A DNA stretch of 9,834 nt from Bacillota bacterium (GTDB lineage: Bacteria; Bacillota; Clostridia; Lachnospirales; WQUN01), in assembly GCA_009782085.1 (NCBI GenBank), contig WQUN01000200.1:1-9834 (forward strand). The letters run 5' to 3'. Positions 6,716-9,834 of the stretch are shown piece after piece. Made by a program: the position numbers and the translations under genes. The number at the start of each line of letters is the position of its first letter. Positions within the stretch are counted from its first letter, which is position 1. The notes under the pieces were generated by a model. That model made no database searches and was not told where the DNA came from. It saw only the letters and a program-made list of their open reading frames with translations.

Positions 6716-7402
6716 TCAATACCCCATCCCGAACAGCCCCTTGGCCGCGAAGCTGGAATACTTATCCCCCGCGACGATGATGTGGTCGACGACCTCCACG
6801 TTCATATATCCCGCCGCGTCCATTATCTTCTTCGTGGCCTCCCTGTCCGAAGCCGAGGACGCGGTGGAACCGCCGGGGTGGTTGTGCGCCAGGATGACGC
6901 TGGCGGCTTTGTAGCGGATAATGGCGTGGTTTATCTCGCGTATGTATACCGGCGTCTCGTCGACCGTCCCTTCGCTGATCTTGGCCGCGTGAATCAGCTT
7001 GCGCTGCGAGTCCAGGCAAATCAGGTAGAACAGCTCCACGTTTTTGCCCGCGAAAAGCGACATCGCGTAGGTTCCGGCCAGTTCGGAGCTGTCGATCCGA
7101 ATGTTTTTGGTCCATTTGCTCATGAAATAGCGGTTAGTCAGCGACGGGATCATACTGAGAAGGACCGCCGTAGCCTCGGAGACCTTGCCCCGGCGCTTGA
7201 TCTCGACGGGGTCAGACTCGAAGAGCACAGGCAGCGAGCCGAACTCCGCGATAAGCCGGTGCGCCAGCTCGTTAGTGTTCTTCATCGGTATGCAGTAGTA
7301 CAGCAGAATCTCCAATATTTCGTGATCCTCGAAGTTGTCGAGGCCGTCGTTCAGGTATTTCCTGCGCATCCGCTCGCGGTGGCCCTTATGTGGATTGTCC
7401 AT
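6716..7402 (-). CDS. radC: RadC-family JAB-domain protein
   Basis: Member of the RadC (UPF0758) family. Once named for DNA repair, its molecular role is still unsettled; the fold is a JAB/MPN metal-dependent hydrolase. The 228-aa product has an N-terminal helix-hairpin-helix-like region (about 24-56, HEILEILLYYCIPMKNTNELA) and a C-terminal JAB domain (about 100-228). The metal-binding signature is intact: H173-N-H175 followed by PGG, then S183 and D186 in the HxHx7SxxD spacing. Both zinc histidines and the aspartate are kept, so it may be an active hydrolase, though no substrate can be named. ATG start with AAAGGA nine bases upstream. It begins 38 bp after the DUF402 stop and is probably cotranscribed with it. 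There is no prophage or plasmid context here. Confidence 0.93.
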   Translation of the reverse strand: MDNPHKGHRERMRRKYLNDGLDNFEDHEILEILLYYCIPMKNTNELAHRLIAEFGSLPVLFESDPVEIKRRGKVSEATAVLLSMIPSLTNRYFMSKWTKNIRIDSSELAGTYAMSLFAGKNVELFYLICLDSQRKLIHAAKISEGTVDETPVYIREINHAIIRYKAASVILAHNHPGGSTASSASDREATKKIMDAAGYMNVEVVDHIIVAGDKYSSFAAKGLFGMGY

Positions 7403-7440
7403 TGTTCGTTTTCCTTTGTGTTTTTGATAACGGCAGCGAC

Positions 7441-7902
7441 CTATTCCAGCATCCGCGCCAGTTCGCCGAAACCCCCGGAATATATGATCCCCAGCAGGCC
7501 GTCCAAAAGCCGCATAGCCTTTTTTGCCGTGTCCACGCCGATAAGGCCCCGGTCCAGCGCGTCGCAGACCTCGCCCACGTCCAATATCTTGACGAACCCG
7601 CTGTCGTAGACCAGCACGTCGATCAGCAGGTCGGTGAAAACATAGCCGCCCGGAGCGGCGGAGGTCTCGATCAGGTCGCAGTATATGTAGTCGAAGGGCG
7701 CGCCGTCCCGGTAGAATCTGCTCAGCTTAAAGCCCCTGTTCAGAAAATAGCAGGAGCGGCCGCCGTCGAAGGCGTGGACGGGGCTGAGCGTCTTCCATCT
7801 GGTGAGGACGACTTCGCCGTCGGCGCGGAGCACCTCGTCATGTAGCGTGATCGTCTCGTCCGGGATGAATCGGCGGCGGATGAGGGTCGGGGCGGGAGAC
7901 AT
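7441..7902 (-). CDS. DUF402 family protein (nucleoside phosphatase-like)
   Basis: A 153-aa DUF402-domain protein. Characterised members (staphylococcal Ntdp, Streptomyces FomD) are metal-dependent phosphatases or hydrolases acting on nucleoside di/triphosphates or CMP-linked substrates. Residues in the expected places are Y72-I-Y-C-D76, T90-D91-L-L-I-D95-V and I106-L-D108-V-G-E111, the Asp/Glu set that would hold divalent metal. The short C-terminal helix (about 122-152) is typical. Activity here is inferred from family membership. Start is ATG with GAGGTGA four to five bases upstream. It lies 24 bp after the DUF2442 stop and 38 bp before radC, so it is probably transcribed with radC. Confidence 0.85.
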   Translation of the reverse strand: MSPAPTLIRRRFIPDETITLHDEVLRADGEVVLTRWKTLSPVHAFDGGRSCYFLNRGFKLSRFYRDGAPFDYIYCDLIETSAAPGGYVFTDLLIDVLVYDSGFVKILDVGEVCDALDRGLIGVDTAKKAMRLLDGLLGIIYSGGFGELARMLE

Positions 7903-7926
7903 GGCTCACCTCGCGGTAATGGGTAG

Positions 7927-8178
7927 TTAAAAATTTTCCGCCGGCACACTGTTATAATACAACTCGTCCGGACAAATATCAATCCCGCCGGCCCATTCGA
8001 TCGAAATAGGGCTGATTCTGACTGTATCGAAAACTGCGATATCGCCTAAAGGCGCGAAGTAACCGTCGCTTAAATAAGGTTCGAGGTCAAATATTCGCTG
8101 TTCGTCATTATCGAATGTTATAAGCAACTTATGATATTTCAGCGGTTTTACATCTATCGGGTAGTGACTGTCAATCAT
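7927..8178 (-). CDS. DUF2442 family small protein
   Basis: An 83-aa protein that fits DUF2442: LLITFDNDEQRIFDLEPYL (18-36), then FAPLGD, and the C-terminal pattern IEWAGGIDICPDELYYNS (60-77). The biochemical function is not known. Members are often next to DUF4160 genes in small mobile or toxin-antitoxin-like pairs; no DUF4160 partner is recognisable here. The ATG has GGAGGG six bases upstream and lies one base after the stop of a truncated reading frame. The region is AT-rich compared with its neighbours: 40 G or C in the 120 bases 8101-8220, against 36 in the 60 bases 8281-8340. This suggests horizontal acquisition. The Gly and Asp of the ID-P-LY motif are conserved, so the gene looks intact. 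Confidence 0.8.
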   Translation of the reverse strand: MIDSHYPIDVKPLKYHKLLITFDNDEQRIFDLEPYLSDGYFAPLGDIAVFDTVRISPISIEWAGGIDICPDELYYNSVPAENF

Positions 8179-8179
8179 T

Positions 8180-8265
8180 TTAACCCTCCAAACCTTTTAT
8201 TTTTATTACTTCACCGCTATCGTTAAGCGCGATCCAAGTCGCATTGATTTCCGTCGTCCAGATAC
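8180..8265 (-). pseudogene. Possible 5'-truncated reading-frame remnant before DUF2442
   Basis: Between the polyphosphate kinase stop (8268-8266) and DUF2442, one frame stays open and ends TAA one base before the DUF2442 ATG. It reads WTTEINATWIALNDSGEV and then IKIKGLEG. It has no in-frame ATG or GTG after the upstream gene, and its frame runs back into that gene's coding region, so it cannot be a normal gene. Its protein-like composition, AT-rich bases and tight spacing to DUF2442 suggest the tail of a former partner gene. It could also be a chance open frame; the family is not recognised. Confidence 0.25.
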
Positions 8266-9804
8266 CTAACCCTTCAGCCTCTTCTCCAGTTCCTCCGCGA
8301 TGATCCGAAGCGTCCGCAGCCGCGCGTACTTCTTGCAGTTGGACTCCACGACCGTCCACGGCGCGCAGCCCGTGTTCGTGCGCAGGAGCATCTCGTCCAC
8401 CGCCTCCACGTAGGCGTCCCATTTGTCGCGGTTGCGCCAGTCGTCGGCGGTGATCTTGTACTGTTTGAGCGGATCGGCCTCCCTGGCCTTGAACCGGGCG
8501 AGCTGCTCCTCCTTGTCGATATGCAGCCAGAATTTGAACAGGATCACGCCGTGGTTGTAGAGGTGGCGCTCCATGTCATTTATTTCCTTGTACGCCCGCC
8601 GCCAGACCTCCGGCGGCGTCAGGTTCTCCACGCGCTCGACCAAAACCCGGCCGTACCACGAGCGGTCGAATATGGCTATGTGCCCGTCCTTGGGAAATTT
8701 GTTGTAAAATCTCCAGAGATAGTGGTGGTTGAGCTCCTCCTGCGTCGGCACGGTGATCGGGACGACCTCGTAGGCCCGCGGGTCGAGGCGTTCGGTCACG
8801 CGCTTGATGTTGCCGCCCTTGCCGGCCGCGTCCCAGCCCTCGTAGGCGACGACCACCGACCGGCGCTTCGCGTAGAGCTTGAACCCCAGCTCCGCGACGC
8901 GCTCCTGCAAGGCCTCGGCCTCTTTCTTGTATGCCGCCGTCTCTATGGACTTGTTGAGGTCCACGCTCGATAGGATGCTTACGCCGGGCGGCTTGAAAGC
9001 GGGGTCCTCCTCCCTGGCGGCGGGCTTCTCCGCCGCCTGGCCGCGGCGGTATATCTCGTCCTCTATGCGCTTGATAATGATCTTGTACGCCTTGATCGTG
9101 GCGAATTTCCTGTCGTTCGCCTCTATGATGGACCAAAAGCGCTCTCCCGCGCCGGTTTGCCTGAGGATCTCGCTGTAGAGCTTCACATACTGGTCGTAAT
9201 TCCGGTTCTGCTCCCAGTCCTGCTCGTCCACGCGCCAGGCCGTGTCCGGGTTTTTCTCCAGCTCGCGGAAGCGCTTGCGCTGCTCCGCCTTGCCGATGTG
9301 CAAAAACAGCTTGATGATAAGCGCGCCGTCGTCTGCCAGCTGTTTCTCGAACTGGTTGGCGTCGTAGTAAAAGCCCGCCGCCTCCGCCTCGCCAAGAAGC
9401 CTGGGCGCGTTTTTGGCGTACTGCCCCGTTTTGGCGCCTTGCTCGCTTTGGCGCGCCGCCAGATTGGGCAAAATCAACCGGTGCCAGCTCTTGTCGAATA
9501 TCGTTATCCGGCCCTTTTCCGGGGTCTTTATCCAGTAATTCCACAAAAACGGGCGCATCGCCGCGTCCTCGGAGAGCTTCGACATCGTGTAGACGTTGAA
9601 CAGCCGCGGGTCGAGGGGATAGACGATCTTGCCGATCGTCGTGCCCTTCCCGGACGCGCTCCAGCCCTCGAAGGCGATTATCACCGGTATGCCCAGGTCC
9701 TTGACCCGTTGCTGGAGCGATTCGAGGCGTTTTTCCAGAGACGTCATCTCGGCCTTGTACGCCTTTTTGCCGATGGTTTGCTTCAGGTCGATTTTTTCCA
9801 GCAT
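8266..9804 (-). CDS. pap: Polyphosphate:AMP phosphotransferase, two-domain PPK2
   Basis: Transfers phosphate from polyphosphate to a nucleotide. Proteins with two fused PPK2 domains are typically AMP-specific (PAP, making ADP), whereas single-domain forms act on ADP or GDP. The 512-aa product contains two PPK2 domains joined by a linker at about 257-275. Domain 1 has Walker A GWSASGKG (47-54) and Walker B FDKSW (103-107). Domain 2 has GWDAAGKG (323-330) and FDRSWYGRVLVERVE (379-393), plus an ITADDWRNRDKWD lid region (451-463). Domain 2 keeps the full Arg-rich RSWYGRVLVERV segment while domain 1 has SWHRLILPNLAAR in its place, so domain 2 is probably the main catalytic one. Start is ATG at 9804-9802 with GGGAGG seven bases upstream; a GTG nine codons further up lacks such a site. 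Only 30 bases of upstream DNA are visible. Confidence 0.93.
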   Translation of the reverse strand: MLEKIDLKQTIGKKAYKAEMTSLEKRLESLQQRVKDLGIPVIIAFEGWSASGKGTTIGKIVYPLDPRLFNVYTMSKLSEDAAMRPFLWNYWIKTPEKGRITIFDKSWHRLILPNLAARQSEQGAKTGQYAKNAPRLLGEAEAAGFYYDANQFEKQLADDGALIIKLFLHIGKAEQRKRFRELEKNPDTAWRVDEQDWEQNRNYDQYVKLYSEILRQTGAGERFWSIIEANDRKFATIKAYKIIIKRIEDEIYRRGQAAEKPAAREEDPAFKPPGVSILSSVDLNKSIETAAYKKEAEALQERVAELGFKLYAKRRSVVVAYEGWDAAGKGGNIKRVTERLDPRAYEVVPITVPTQEELNHHYLWRFYNKFPKDGHIAIFDRSWYGRVLVERVENLTPPEVWRRAYKEINDMERHLYNHGVILFKFWLHIDKEEQLARFKAREADPLKQYKITADDWRNRDKWDAYVEAVDEMLLRTNTGCAPWTVVESNCKKYARLRTLRIIAEELEKRLKG

Positions 9805-9834
9805 TTGGATACCTCCCGGGGTTCCCGTCACGCA

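Noticed and set aside
6709..6723. GGTAT/ATACC palindrome overlapping the radC stop codon
   Set aside because: Arms of only five bases around GATCA with no linked promoter elements; it may be chance.

Overview
The window is 9.8 kb of GC-rich bacterial DNA in which every gene I can support lies on the minus strand. Read in the direction of transcription it therefore runs from position 9834 down to 1. The organism is most likely a high-GC Clostridia-type Firmicute. This rests on strong AGGAGG-type ribosome sites before nearly every start, TTG and GTG starts, a PspC/RadC/DUF402 gene mix, and no outer-membrane partner for the efflux adaptor. It is an inference from style, not from a marker gene.

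Right-hand block (9804 to 6291): a two-domain PPK2-type polyphosphate:AMP phosphotransferase; a distinctly AT-richer patch with a short reading-frame remnant and a DUF2442 gene; a DUF402 (nucleotide phosphatase-like) gene; a RadC-family JAB protein; a small PspC-domain membrane protein; and a good intrinsic terminator at 6291-6320. A 332-bp gene-free stretch (6037-6368) follows. It holds that terminator, AT-rich DNA with two candidate promoters, and a 108-bp nested palindrome that would sit in the 5' leader of the next gene, five bases before its ribosome site.

Left-hand block (6036 to 1): a membrane-fusion (MacA/HlyD-type) efflux adaptor, ispD, an unrecognised four-TM protein translationally tied to ispD, rnhA, galK, a dispersed palindromic repeat, and a MacB/LolD-type ABC ATPase with a TTG start. 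The ATPase reads into a 94-bp inverted-repeat element that begins at base 1 and supplies its last ten residues and stop codon.

Most of this is housekeeping or common accessory metabolism: isoprenoid precursor synthesis, RNA/DNA hybrid removal, galactose use and polyphosphate-dependent nucleotide phosphorylation. I see no clear new defence or mobile system. The most notable points are the efflux adaptor and ABC ATPase split by four unrelated genes; 21-bp tandem repeats coding for heptads in both arms of the adaptor's coiled-coil hairpin; the three palindromic repeat elements; the unknown four-TM protein; and the AT-rich DUF2442 patch with a truncated upstream reading frame.
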